Assembly (NCBI GenBank): GCA_964568145.1 | Contig: CAZMOZ010000014.1 | Coordinates: forward strand, 45,527 to 109,526 | Origin: DSVZ01 sp964568145 | GTDB lineage: Bacteria; Verrucomicrobiota; Verrucomicrobiia; Limisphaerales; J093 | Length of the DNA: 64,000 bases | Direction: 5' to 3' | Shown: one piece after another, positions 1-7,992 of the stretch | How the letters are laid out: the number at the start of each line of letters is the position of its first letter | Numbering within the stretch: the first letter of the stretch is position 1 | Translations under genes and position numbers: made by a program | The notes under the pieces: generated by a model | What the model saw: the letters and a program-made list of their open reading frames with translations, nothing else | Databases searched by the model: none | What the model was told of the DNA's origin: nothing

Positions 1-1
1 C

Positions 2-1219
2 GGCGTGCCGGTGGCGGTGCCCAAGGGGGTCCCGAACCCGGGCGTCGTCGGCCAGTTGATCACCCTCGATGGCTCGGCGTCGTTCCACAAAGCGCCCGGC
101 CGAATCATTGATTCATGGGAGTGGGACTTGGACGGCGACGGCGTGTACGATGCCAGTGGACCGAGCATCACCGTCACGTTCAGCGCGCTGGGAACCTATC
201 CCATCAAGCTGCGCGTGACTGATGACGGTTCGCCAGAAAAGGCCGCCGAGGCCGTCGTGAGCGTCGTAATCGAGGTTCCGCCGCTGCCGCCCACGGCGCA
301 GGCTGACGGGCCGTATGTGTTCTGCCCGCAGGCCCAGCCGTGGTACCTCGACGCGCGGTTTTCATCCAACCCGGACGAAGGTAAACACGAGGTCGGCCCG
401 TATCCGGGCGACACCATCCAGGAGTACGCGTGGGATTTGGACGGCGACGGCGCGTTCGACGACGCCTTCGGCGCCACGCCCGATGTCACGGCCTTCTTCA
501 CCGGTATGGGGCCGGGCAGTTATCTGGTGCAACTGCGGGTGACCGACACGACCGCGGCTTCGTTCCCCAGCAGTGGTTATGGCGACCTCTCCGACACGGA
601 CACCGCGGTGGTCATCGTGAAGGCCGCGACCGATCCGGCCTGTGACTGCGTGGACCTGAGCGCCACCCTCCAGGGCAAGAAGGTCAACCTGAGCTGGACC
701 GCCATGCCCGGCGCCGCGCAATACGCGGTCTATCGCGGGACAATCTCGGGCGGTCCGTACCTCAAGCTGGCCATGGTGGCCGGTCTGACCTACACCGACA
801 ACTCGACCATCTCCGGCACGACCTACTACTACGTGGTACGGCCCGCCGCGCTGAACGGCAACGAGCTGTGCCAGTCCAACGAAGTCGAAGCCACGCCGGT
901 GTGTGATCCGCCGGTGGTGAACTGCGCGCCGACCACCAAGTGCTCGAACCTCGCGCGGTACTACCGCGAGCTGACGGCCTCGAGCACTTGCTACGGCAGG
1001 ATGCAGCTCAAGATCTGGGTGGGCGACTCCGCCACACCCGCGTTCAAGGCCGGGCCGTTCAAGACCGGCGATGTGGTGCGGATCAGCAAGGCGGCCACAG
1101 CCACCTCCAAGCCGGGCACCACGGCGTGCGTGGCCGGCATCATCACCGTCAAGGGCCAGGCCCTGGTCTGGGCCGAGGACCCGATGGGGGACACGTCCGA
1201 TATGGTTGTGTGCCCGTAG
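2..1219 (+). CDS. C-terminal part of an exported PKD/fibronectin-type surface protein (5' end outside window)
   Basis: The frame is open from the first bases of the window, so the N-terminus and any signal peptide lie upstream. Two PKD-type repeats are visible, each with the motif WDLDGDG (near residues 38 and 143) and a closing LRVTD strand. They are followed by an FN3-like domain (about residues 215-300, VNLSWTAMPGAAQYAVYRG). The last 100 residues are rich in Cys and Thr and match no family I know. PKD and FN3 modules act as extracellular spacers or binding domains in large secreted proteins. No catalytic domain is seen in this part, so the overall function is unknown. A strong terminator follows the stop codon. 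Modules are secure; the identity of the whole protein is not. Confidence 0.75.
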   Translation, partial: GVPVAVPKGVPNPGVVGQLITLDGSASFHKAPGRIIDSWEWDLDGDGVYDASGPSITVTFSALGTYPIKLRVTDDGSPEKAAEAVVSVVIEVPPLPPTAQADGPYVFCPQAQPWYLDARFSSNPDEGKHEVGPYPGDTIQEYAWDLDGDGAFDDAFGATPDVTAFFTGMGPGSYLVQLRVTDTTAASFPSSGYGDLSDTDTAVVIVKAATDPACDCVDLSATLQGKKVNLSWTAMPGAAQYAVYRGTISGGPYLKLAMVAGLTYTDNSTISGTTYYYVVRPAALNGNELCQSNEVEATPVCDPPVVNCAPTTKCSNLARYYRELTASSTCYGRMQLKIWVGDSATPAFKAGPFKTGDVVRISKAATATSKPGTTACVAGIITVKGQALVWAEDPMGDTSDMVVCP

Positions 1220-1253
1220 ATTGAAGACCCGCTTGCGCGGGCAAGGAATGCAC

Positions 1254-1291
1254 GCCCCGGGGCTGTTTCGGTCCCGGGGCCTTTTTGTTTT
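1254..1291 (+). terminator. Rho-independent terminator after the PKD protein
   Basis: An 8-bp perfect stem, GCCCCGGG (1254-1261) pairing with CCCGGGGC (1273-1280), closes an 11-nt loop and is followed by CTTTTTGTTTT. It lies 35 nt after the stop codon. Confidence 0.85.
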
Positions 1292-1323
1292 GACCGCCGC
1301 CCGCGGCCGCCGTGCCAGGGTGG

Positions 1324-1376
1324 CCGGCCTCTGGCTCAGAGGCCGGCTCGGGTCGCCCCTCAGCGAGGGGCGACCC
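1324..1376. repeat. Repeat family R4, double-hairpin copy 1
   Basis: Two perfect hairpins sit side by side. CCGGCCTCTG (1324-1333) pairs with CAGAGGCCGG (1337-1346). GGGTCGCCCCTC (1350-1361) pairs with GAGGGGCGACCC (1365-1376). Both recur at 34136-34186, and the second recurs near 52532. There is no T-run, so this is a dispersed repeat rather than a simple terminator. Confidence 0.8.
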
Positions 1377-1460
1377 GCTGTGGACGCTGCGCGTTCGCCC
1401 GGTCGGCTTTTGGGTTGTCATTGCCGGCGAGTCCGGCTGTGATGATGCCTCGTTTGCCAC

Positions 1461-2432
1461 ATGGCTGAGACACATCCGCAGCAGCACGCGACGGCGCTGG
1501 ACGAACTCCGCGAGGAGCTGCCGGTCGCTTGGCGCGCCATTCCCCGCAAGGGCCTGTTCTTCACCCTGCTGGGGGCGTGGCTGGCCGTGTTTCATTTCCT
1601 GGGCAATCCCACCTTCGGCTACATCGCCACTCCGTCGCTGCTGGGCTGGTTGAACATGGCCTACAACCGGCCCGGCTCCGAGGACAGCCACGGCAACCTG
1701 ATGCCGCTGGTGGTGCTGGGGCTGGTGTGGTGGAAGCGTCGCAAACTCCAGCAGATCGCCGCCGCGCTGTGGTGGCCGGGGCTGTTCCTCCTGGCGGCCG
1801 CCGGCGTGTTGCACTGGCTCGGCTTCGCGGTGCAGCAGCCGCGCGTTTCGGTGATCGCGATGCTGCTGGGCATTTACGCGCTGGTGGCCGTGGTCTGGGG
1901 CCGGGGCCTCGCGCGCGAGATCGCCTTCCCGTACGTGCTGCTGATCTTTTGCGTGCCGCTGGGCGACCTAGTCGAGCCGCTCACGGTGCCGTTGCGCCAG
2001 TTTTCGACCGACATCACGGTGGTCATCGTCCGGCACGGCCTGGGCATCCCGGTCTTGCAGGAAGGCGTGCAATTGCTCGATCCGCGGGGCGCCTACCAGT
2101 ACGAGGTCGCGGCGGCGTGCAGCGGCATCAACAGCCTAGTGACGCTGCTGGTGCTCACCTCGGTGTACGGGGTGGTGACGTTTTCGACCGGCTGGAAACG
2201 GCTGGTGATGGTGTCGCTGGCGCTGCCGCTGGCCGTGGCCGGAAACGTCCTGCGCCTGGTGAGCATCATCGTGGCCGCCGAAGGCTTCGGCCGGGCGGCC
2301 GGCGACTTCGTGCATGAGTGGTTTGGGTTTCTGACCTTCGGCTTGGGGCTCGCTGCGATGCTGGCGGTTGGGCACTGGCTGCGGGAGCCGAAACCCGCAG
2401 TCGTGGGCGCCGTGGCCACGCGGGCAACGTGA
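1461..2432 (+). CDS. xrt: Exosortase (EpsH/Xrt family), integral membrane transpeptidase-like enzyme
   Basis: A 323-residue polytopic membrane protein with about eight hydrophobic helices. The three conserved exosortase residues are present: Cys220 in AACSGINSL, Arg265 in NVLRLVS and His285 in FVHEWFG. An N-terminal EDSHGNLMPL motif typical of the family is also seen. Exosortases are thought to cleave and transfer proteins that carry a PEP-CTERM-type C-terminal signal, in species that also make exopolysaccharide. The following genes fit that setting: an EpsI-like protein, a sugar transferase and a nucleotide-sugar enzyme. No protein in this window ends in a PEP-CTERM signal, so its substrates lie elsewhere. 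The exact Xrt subtype cannot be decided by eye. Confidence 0.93.
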   Translation: MAETHPQQHATALDELREELPVAWRAIPRKGLFFTLLGAWLAVFHFLGNPTFGYIATPSLLGWLNMAYNRPGSEDSHGNLMPLVVLGLVWWKRRKLQQIAAALWWPGLFLLAAAGVLHWLGFAVQQPRVSVIAMLLGIYALVAVVWGRGLAREIAFPYVLLIFCVPLGDLVEPLTVPLRQFSTDITVVIVRHGLGIPVLQEGVQLLDPRGAYQYEVAAACSGINSLVTLLVLTSVYGVVTFSTGWKRLVMVSLALPLAVAGNVLRLVSIIVAAEGFGRAAGDFVHEWFGFLTFGLGLAAMLAVGHWLREPKPAVVGAVATRAT

Positions 2433-2482
2433 ACCAAGAAACTCGAAAAGGCGTCCGCGCGGCCGGGTGGGGGCCAGACCTG

Positions 2483-2534
2483 ATGAACAAACAGTTAAAT
2501 GGGTGGCTGGTTAAATTGGTTACATGGCTGGAGA
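2483..2534. repeat. Short AT-richer repeat relic (LNGWLVK-type) between xrt and the EpsI gene
   Basis: Within the 226-bp gap after xrt lies a stretch built from GGTTAAAT/GGTGGCTGG-like units that is clearly less GC-rich than its surroundings. Related units (GGTTGAA, GGTTAAA) occur at 36728-36811. A short frame through it would read LNGWLVKLV, but it has no sign of being a gene. The rest of the gap shows nothing else. Confidence 0.4.
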
Positions 2535-2658
2535 GTATGGACGGACAGTTGGAACTTCGGGAAAGCGCTATCAATGAACGCAAATGAACAATTGCCCGGC
2601 GGAGCGCGACGGCTCTTGCCCAGCCGCGTCCGTTCAGGGTTCAAAGGTTCCCTTTAGG

Positions 2659-3405
2659 ATGAAACGACCTGCGATCCTCATCGGCGCGACGGCCTTGGCC
2701 ATCATGGCGGCGGTGGCAGGGGCGGTGGCGCATCTCAAGTTCAATCAGCGCCTGGGCGAGCCGGGGGTGAAGTGGGTGACTGAGGGCGACGGCTTGCGCG
2801 GGCGGATCGAGCTGCCCGAGCGCGTGCTTGACTACGTGTCCACCAACGTCGAGCCGTCCAAGGTGGAATGGGATGTCCTGCCGGCGGACACGAGCCTGGC
2901 GCGGCGGTTGTACCGGACGCCGGACGGCTTCGAGGTGCTGCTGGGGGTGGTGATGATGGGCACGGACCGCACCAGCATTCACAAGCCGGAATACTGTCTC
3001 ACCTCGCAAGGCTGGCAGATCATGGCGCGGGAGACGGCCAGCCTGAGCCTCGACCGGCCGCACGCGTACACGCTGCCGGTGCGGCAGTTCACCACCAGCC
3101 GGCTGGGGCAACTGCCAGACGGCCGGCAGGTGAAATGGAGCGGGATGTATCTGTTCTGGTTCGTGGCGGACGGGCGGCTGACCGCCAGTCACTGGGGCCG
3201 AATGGGCTGGCTGGCATGGGACCTGATCCGCCGGGGCGTGATGCCGCGCTGGGCGTACGTGAGCGCGTTTGTCGTCTGTCCGCCCGGACAGGAGGCGCGC
3301 GCGGCGGAGCGGGCGCGGGAATTTCTGCGGGCGGCGGTGCCGGAGTTCCAGTTGACCGCCGGACCGGCCGCGGCCAGTCAGCCATCAAGCGCCGGCTGCC
3401 CATAA
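2659..3405 (+). CDS. EpsI-like exosortase-associated protein
   Basis: A 248-residue protein with an N-terminal signal anchor (MKRPAILIGATALAIMAAVA). The central motif GTDRTSIHKPEYCL resembles the H-x-P-E-x-C-L motif of EpsI/DUF3485 proteins, with the usual W and Tyr-rich strands after it. EpsI-type proteins are encoded next to, or fused to, exosortases and are needed for exopolysaccharide or sorted-protein export; their chemistry is unknown. The open frame extends upstream to 2584, but that extension (PAERDGSCPAASVQG) is not signal-like. The ATG at 2659, followed at once by Lys-Arg and a hydrophobic run, is the better start. The gene lies between exosortase and sugar transferase on the same strand. 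Confidence 0.82.
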   Translation: MKRPAILIGATALAIMAAVAGAVAHLKFNQRLGEPGVKWVTEGDGLRGRIELPERVLDYVSTNVEPSKVEWDVLPADTSLARRLYRTPDGFEVLLGVVMMGTDRTSIHKPEYCLTSQGWQIMARETASLSLDRPHAYTLPVRQFTTSRLGQLPDGRQVKWSGMYLFWFVADGRLTASHWGRMGWLAWDLIRRGVMPRWAYVSAFVVCPPGQEARAAERAREFLRAAVPEFQLTAGPAAASQPSSAGCP

Positions 3406-3458
3406 AAGGTTGCTCCGGCCCGCCGGCGGCTGGCAAAGTGCGCGGAGGCTAAAGCGTT

Positions 3459-4868
3459 TTGCGCGATTCCATGCTGCGCCAACAGCGAGATCTTCAAACC
3501 CAGGTTCAGATGGTGGTGGACGCCGGGCTGTTTGCCCTGAGCTTTTACCTCGCCCACGCCATCCGCGAACGCTGGCCGTTTGAGATCTTCGGCGGCACGC
3601 GGGAAATCTTTGACTTCTCGTATTACCTCTGGCTGTACGTGCTCATCCTGCCGCTGGCGCCGCTGGTATTGCGGGTGAGCGGCTTTTACCGGCGTCCCTG
3701 GCTGCCGCATCGCTGGCAGACCGCCGCCCCGCTGCTGCGGGCCTGCGCGACGCTGGTGGTGGGACTGATCGTGCTGTTGTGGGTGATGCGGGAAACCGAA
3801 GGCATCGCGCGCTCGGTTGTCATTTACTTCGGCCTCATCAGCTTCGGGATGGTGTTCCTGAAGGAGGAAATCGTCCTCTGGTGGCGCGGCAGCCAGTTGG
3901 GTCAGTCGCAGCTCCGGCGCCGGCTGATCCTAGTGGGCACGCCCGACGAAACCCGGCAGGTGCGGGAGGACATGCGGGGCGATCCATCCCAGCAGTTTGA
4001 CATCGTGGGGCAGGTGAACCTGAACGAGGAGCCCGTGGACCGGCTGGTCGAGCTGATGCACGAGCATTCGCCCAACGGCGTGATCATGGCCGCGCAGCAC
4101 ACGTTCTTCGGCCAGATCGAGCAGGCCATCGCGGTGTGCGAGCGGGAAGGCGTCGAGGTCTGGCTGGTGGCGGATTTCTTCAAGCCGCGGATTTCCAAGA
4201 CGACGGTGGCGTGGATGCTGGGTCGGCCGGTGCTGGTGTACCGCTCGGTGCCCGCCAGCTCCTGGCCGGTGCTGGCCAAGCAGGCGATGGATTTCTTCGG
4301 CGCGCTGGTGCTCCTGATCGGGACGTCGCCGGTCATGCTGGTCGCCGCCGTGGGCATCAAGCTGACCTCGCGCGGCCCGGTCCTGTTCCGCCAGGAGCGC
4401 AGCGGGCTCAACGGGCGGCCGTTCACGATGCTCAAGTTCCGCTCGATGGTGAGCGACGCTGAGCAGCGCCAACACGAGCTGGAGGCGCTCAACGAAATGA
4501 ACGGCCCGGTGTTCAAGGTGAGCAACGACCCGCGGATCACGCCGTTTGGCCGGTTCTTGCGCAAGTACAGCATTGATGAGCTGCCGCAATTGTTCAACGT
4601 GCTGGCCGGGCAGATGAGCCTGGTGGGGCCGCGACCGCTGCCCGTGAGCGAGGTGAAGCGGTTCGACGACCCCGCCCACCGCCGCCGCCTCAGCGTGAAG
4701 CCGGGGCTGACGTGCTTGTGGCAGGTGAGCGGGCGGAGCGAGTTGCGGGATTTCCGGGAATGGGTGCGCCTGGACCTCGAGTACATTGACAACTGGTCGC
4801 TGAGCCTGGACCTGAAAATCCTGCTGCTGACCGTGCCTGTGGTCTTCTCCGGACAGGGCGCCCGATGA
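3459..4868 (+). CDS. Undecaprenyl-phosphate sugar phosphotransferase (WbaP/EpsE-type)
   Basis: 469 residues. The N-terminal part has about four membrane helices (residues 15-140). A nucleotide-binding-like middle (about 145-260) is followed by a bacterial sugar-transferase domain (about 270-469) with LKFRSM, the basic-acidic DELPQLFNVL segment, SLVGPRPLP and PGLTCLWQVSGRSEL. Such enzymes transfer a sugar-1-phosphate from a UDP-sugar to undecaprenyl phosphate, the first step of exopolysaccharide repeat assembly at the inner membrane. The start is taken as TTG at 3459 because GGAGG at 3444-3448 lies 10 nt upstream. The ATG at 3471 would be 22 nt away. Its stop overlaps the next start by 4 nt (ATGA), indicating translational coupling. 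The sugar specificity is unknown. Confidence 0.92.
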   Translation: MRDSMLRQQRDLQTQVQMVVDAGLFALSFYLAHAIRERWPFEIFGGTREIFDFSYYLWLYVLILPLAPLVLRVSGFYRRPWLPHRWQTAAPLLRACATLVVGLIVLLWVMRETEGIARSVVIYFGLISFGMVFLKEEIVLWWRGSQLGQSQLRRRLILVGTPDETRQVREDMRGDPSQQFDIVGQVNLNEEPVDRLVELMHEHSPNGVIMAAQHTFFGQIEQAIAVCEREGVEVWLVADFFKPRISKTTVAWMLGRPVLVYRSVPASSWPVLAKQAMDFFGALVLLIGTSPVMLVAAVGIKLTSRGPVLFRQERSGLNGRPFTMLKFRSMVSDAEQRQHELEALNEMNGPVFKVSNDPRITPFGRFLRKYSIDELPQLFNVLAGQMSLVGPRPLPVSEVKRFDDPAHRRRLSVKPGLTCLWQVSGRSELRDFREWVRLDLEYIDNWSLSLDLKILLLTVPVVFSGQGAR

Positions 4869-5914
4869 CGCAACCGTCCCCCGTCCAGCCGCCGCCAGCC
4901 AACCTTCCCGCGATTCAGCCCATGAAACCCCACACGCCGCCCCGCAAAAAGCGACCCGCCCGCGGAGCCGCGCCGGTGTCCGTGGTGACCGGCGGCGCCG
5001 GGTTCTTGGGCTCGCACCTGGCAGACCTGTTGCTGGAGCGCGGGCACCGGGTAATAGTGCTGGATAATCTGGTGACCGGCTCGGTGGACAACATCGCCCA
5101 TCACGCCGGCAACCCGGCCTTCCGGTTCATTCATCAGGACGTGACGGAATACCTGTTCCTGGAGGGACCGGTGGACTACGTCTGGCACTTCGCCTCGCCG
5201 GCCAGCCCGGTGGATTACCTCGATCTGCCCATCCAGACCCTCAAAGTGGGCTCCTTGGGCACCCACAAGGCGCTGGGGCTGGCCTTGCACAAGGGCGCCC
5301 GCTTCCTGCTGGCCTCGACCTCGGAGGTGTACGGCGACCCGACCGTCCACCCGCAACCCGAGACGTACTGGGGCAATGTGAACCCGATCGGCCCGCGGGG
5401 CTGCTACGACGAGGCCAAACGCTTCGCCGAGGCCCTGACCATGGCTTATCACAACGAACACGGCCTCGAGACGCGCATCGTGCGCATCTTCAACACGTAC
5501 GGTCCTCGGATGCGGATGGGCGACGGTCGCGTGGTGCCGTCGTTCATCGCCTCGGCGCTGCGCGACCGGCCGCTCACCGTGTACGGCGACGGCAGCCAGA
5601 CGCGCAGTTTTTGCTTTTGCTCGGACCTGATCGAAGGGGTGTACCGGCTGATGATGTCGGATGAGCACCTGCCGGTGAACATCGGCAACCCGCACGAAAT
5701 GAGCGTGCTGGAGTTTGCCGAGGCCATCATCCGCGCCACCGGTTCGCGCAGCCGCATCGTTTTCCGCCCGCTGCCACAGGATGACCCAAAACAGCGCAAA
5801 CCGGACATAACGCGAGCACGGAAACTGCTTACTTGGATACCACGGGTCCCCCTGACGGAGGGCTTGAAGAAAACTATAGAATGGTTCCGGCCCCGGATCG
5901 AGGCCGGGCGATAA
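4865..5914 (+). CDS. UDP-glucuronate decarboxylase (UDP-xylose synthase)-like NAD-dependent SDR
   Basis: 349 residues of the extended SDR family. The NAD-binding motif GGAGFLGS is at residues 43-50. The catalytic Tyr181 and Lys185 lie in PRGCYDEAKR, a sequence typical of UDP-xylose synthases, with STSEVYGDP before it and RIFNTYGPRM after it. The reaction is oxidation and decarboxylation of UDP-glucuronate to UDP-xylose in the cytoplasm, supplying a sugar for the neighbouring transferase pathway. The first 38 residues are Pro/Lys-rich and probably disordered; a later ATG at 4922 is a possible alternative start. The gene overlaps the sugar transferase by 4 nt. A related 4,6-dehydratase activity cannot be fully excluded. 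Confidence 0.87.
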   Translation: MTQPSPVQPPPANLPAIQPMKPHTPPRKKRPARGAAPVSVVTGGAGFLGSHLADLLLERGHRVIVLDNLVTGSVDNIAHHAGNPAFRFIHQDVTEYLFLEGPVDYVWHFASPASPVDYLDLPIQTLKVGSLGTHKALGLALHKGARFLLASTSEVYGDPTVHPQPETYWGNVNPIGPRGCYDEAKRFAEALTMAYHNEHGLETRIVRIFNTYGPRMRMGDGRVVPSFIASALRDRPLTVYGDGSQTRSFCFCSDLIEGVYRLMMSDEHLPVNIGNPHEMSVLEFAEAIIRATGSRSRIVFRPLPQDDPKQRKPDITRARKLLTWIPRVPLTEGLKKTIEWFRPRIEAGR

Positions 5915-5953
5915 ATAACAGGCTCACAGATGGTATTTACGAGACTTTTCTGT

Positions 5954-5982
5954 TTGACCGTCGGTTTCATTTCAAGTAACCA
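5954..5982 (+). promoter_or_regulatory. Weak sigma-70-like promoter candidate for the pilus-like operon
   Basis: In the 146-bp gap before the PilM-like gene, TTGACC (5954-5959) is followed after 17 nt by TAACCA (5977-5982). The -35 box is good but the -10 box is poor, so this is only a candidate. The gap is the only untranslated stretch before six closely packed genes. Confidence 0.25.
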
Positions 5983-6060
5983 CCACCCACAATCTCGACG
6001 CTGTGCCGGGCCGGGCCGCGCAAGCCTGCGACATGACTGGCCACAGGTCGGGCAATTGTC

Positions 6061-7989
6061 ATGCTGAACGCGTCGAAATCCTTTCTGTGCATTGACTTTG
6101 GCGCCGGAACGCTGAAGGCGGCGGAGTTTGACGCCACCGAGGCGGGGGCGCTGCGTCTGTTGTGTTACACCGTCAAACCGCTGGGGCTGGCCGGCAGCCA
6201 GGACTCCGCCCGCGAAGGCGTGGTGTTGCGGGGCTTGCAGGAACTCATGGCCGGCAAGGTCTTCGCCGCCAAGAGTTGCAACATCTGCGCCCCCGGGTTT
6301 CAGACCTTCTCGAAATTCATCAAGCTGCCGCCGGTGGACGCCTCGAAGGCCACCCAGATCATTCAGTACGAGGCCCAGCAGAACGTGCCGTTCCCGCTCG
6401 AGGAGGTCGTTTGGGATTACCAGATTCTCGGCAACCTCCCGTCCGGGGAGATGGAAGTGCTGCTGGTGGCCATCAAGACCAACTTGGTCGAAGGCATGTT
6501 CAAGGCTGCCGAAGCCCAGAGCTTGCGACTGGACTTGGTGGACACCAGCCCCGCCGCGCTGGCCAACGCCTTCCGTTACAACTACAGCGACATGGAAGGC
6601 TGTTCCATGCTGCTGGACATCGGCGCCAAGACCAGCAACGTCCTGTTCTTCGAGAAGGACAAAGTCTATGCCCGCACGATCAACATCGGCGCGAACTCGA
6701 TCACCCAGGAATTCGCCGCCGAGTCCAAGCTGCCTTTCGCCGAGGCGGAGAAGATCAAGATCGCGGAAGGCTTTGTCAGCTTGGGCGGCGCGTACGAGGA
6801 GCCGGACAACCCGCGTCAGGCGGCGATTTCCAAGATCGCCCGGCAGGTTATGACCCGCCTGCACATCCAGGTCAACCAGACCATTCAGTTTTACCGGAGC
6901 CAGCAGGGCGGGTCGGCTCCGCAGCGGGTGTTCTTGGCCGGCGGGGCCTCGATCATGGCGTACACCTCGCAGTTCTTCGCTGAGAAGCTCAATCTGCCGG
7001 TGGATTACTTCAATCCGTTCCGGAATGTGGAGATTGACCCCTCGGTGAACATCGAGGAACTCGCCAAAGTGGCGCATGCCTTTGGCGAGGTGGTGGGCCT
7101 GGGGTTGCGCAACCCGACCCAGTGCCCCATCGAGCTGAACCTCATCCCCAAGACCATCCGCCAGCGGCAGCAGCTCAACCAGAAGAAGCCGTATTTCATC
7201 GCCGCCGCCATCAGCTTGATCCTGGCCGTGCTGGCCATGGGGCTGTTCTTCGACCGGGTGGCGGCGGTAAAACAGCAGGCCATCACCGACCGCGAGCCTA
7301 AGGTGGCGCGGCTCCAGCAGAAGGCCGACCAATTCCGGACGGCCTTGCGGCAGCGCGATGAAGCCCAGAAGGTGGCGGACCAATACACGGAGTGGCTGGA
7401 CGTGCGTTTTTCCTGGGCGGATGTGTTGACCGAACTCCGCAACGCCTTGGTGCAAACCGAGCGGCTCACCACCCAACCTGGCATGCAGACCGCCGTTTGG
7501 GTGGAGCGCATGTTCCCGGAGAACCTCCAGGCTCCGCCCGAGGAGCAGCAGGAAGAATCGGCCCCGCGTCCCATGATGATGGATATCCGCATGATGATGC
7601 GCTACGGCTTGGTTCCCAAAGGCATGAAGATCGTCATGGACGACAGCGGCGGCAGCGGGGACTCCGGAGCGACCGACGCCGGCGCGGCCGCAACTCCGGA
7701 CGCCGGAGCTGAGGCGGCACCACTGGAAACCCCCGCCGCCCCTGCCAGACCCAACACGAATGAGATTTCCACGATCAACCTCACCTGCCGGGCCATCAGT
7801 TGGAACCGCGCCAACCCGTTGGCGGACAGGCAACTGGTGACCACGCTGGAAGAGGTGCTGCGTTCCAGCCCGCTGTTCCTCAGCGGGACGAACGGCACGC
7901 AGCTTTCCGGGGCCAAGCGGGACGACGAGGCCACCAACACCTTCCGGTTTGACGTGAAACTCAAGCTGGCCAAGCCGATCAAACTGTAA
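6061..7989 (+). CDS. Fused PilM-PilN-like pilus assembly protein (Amuc_1101-like)
   Basis: 642 residues. Residues 1 to about 360 form a PilM-type actin-like ATPase, with phosphate motifs IDFGAGTLKAAEF and LLDIGAKTSNVLFF and the adenosine motif VFLAGGASIMAY. It continues into IELNLIPKTIRQRQQ, the N-terminal motif of PilN, and one membrane helix (about 380-400). A coiled segment and a periplasmic tail follow. In most type IV pili PilM and PilN are separate and bind through that PilN peptide; here they are one chain. The tail has a Met-rich patch (about 505-523) and an Ala/Pro-rich linker (about 535-565). The order matches, from memory, Akkermansia Amuc_1101-1100-1099-1098. Downstream spacing is 3 nt. 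Confidence 0.85.
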   Translation: MLNASKSFLCIDFGAGTLKAAEFDATEAGALRLLCYTVKPLGLAGSQDSAREGVVLRGLQELMAGKVFAAKSCNICAPGFQTFSKFIKLPPVDASKATQIIQYEAQQNVPFPLEEVVWDYQILGNLPSGEMEVLLVAIKTNLVEGMFKAAEAQSLRLDLVDTSPAALANAFRYNYSDMEGCSMLLDIGAKTSNVLFFEKDKVYARTINIGANSITQEFAAESKLPFAEAEKIKIAEGFVSLGGAYEEPDNPRQAAISKIARQVMTRLHIQVNQTIQFYRSQQGGSAPQRVFLAGGASIMAYTSQFFAEKLNLPVDYFNPFRNVEIDPSVNIEELAKVAHAFGEVVGLGLRNPTQCPIELNLIPKTIRQRQQLNQKKPYFIAAAISLILAVLAMGLFFDRVAAVKQQAITDREPKVARLQQKADQFRTALRQRDEAQKVADQYTEWLDVRFSWADVLTELRNALVQTERLTTQPGMQTAVWVERMFPENLQAPPEEQQEESAPRPMMMDIRMMMRYGLVPKGMKIVMDDSGGSGDSGATDAGAAATPDAGAEAAPLETPAAPARPNTNEISTINLTCRAISWNRANPLADRQLVTTLEEVLRSSPLFLSGTNGTQLSGAKRDDEATNTFRFDVKLKLAKPIKL

Positions 7990-7992
7990 GGT

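Noticed and set aside
2318..2587. Small plus-strand frame overlapping the exosortase 3' end
   Set aside because: Arg/Gly-rich out-of-frame reading of xrt followed by a repeat relic; no ribosome site or domain.
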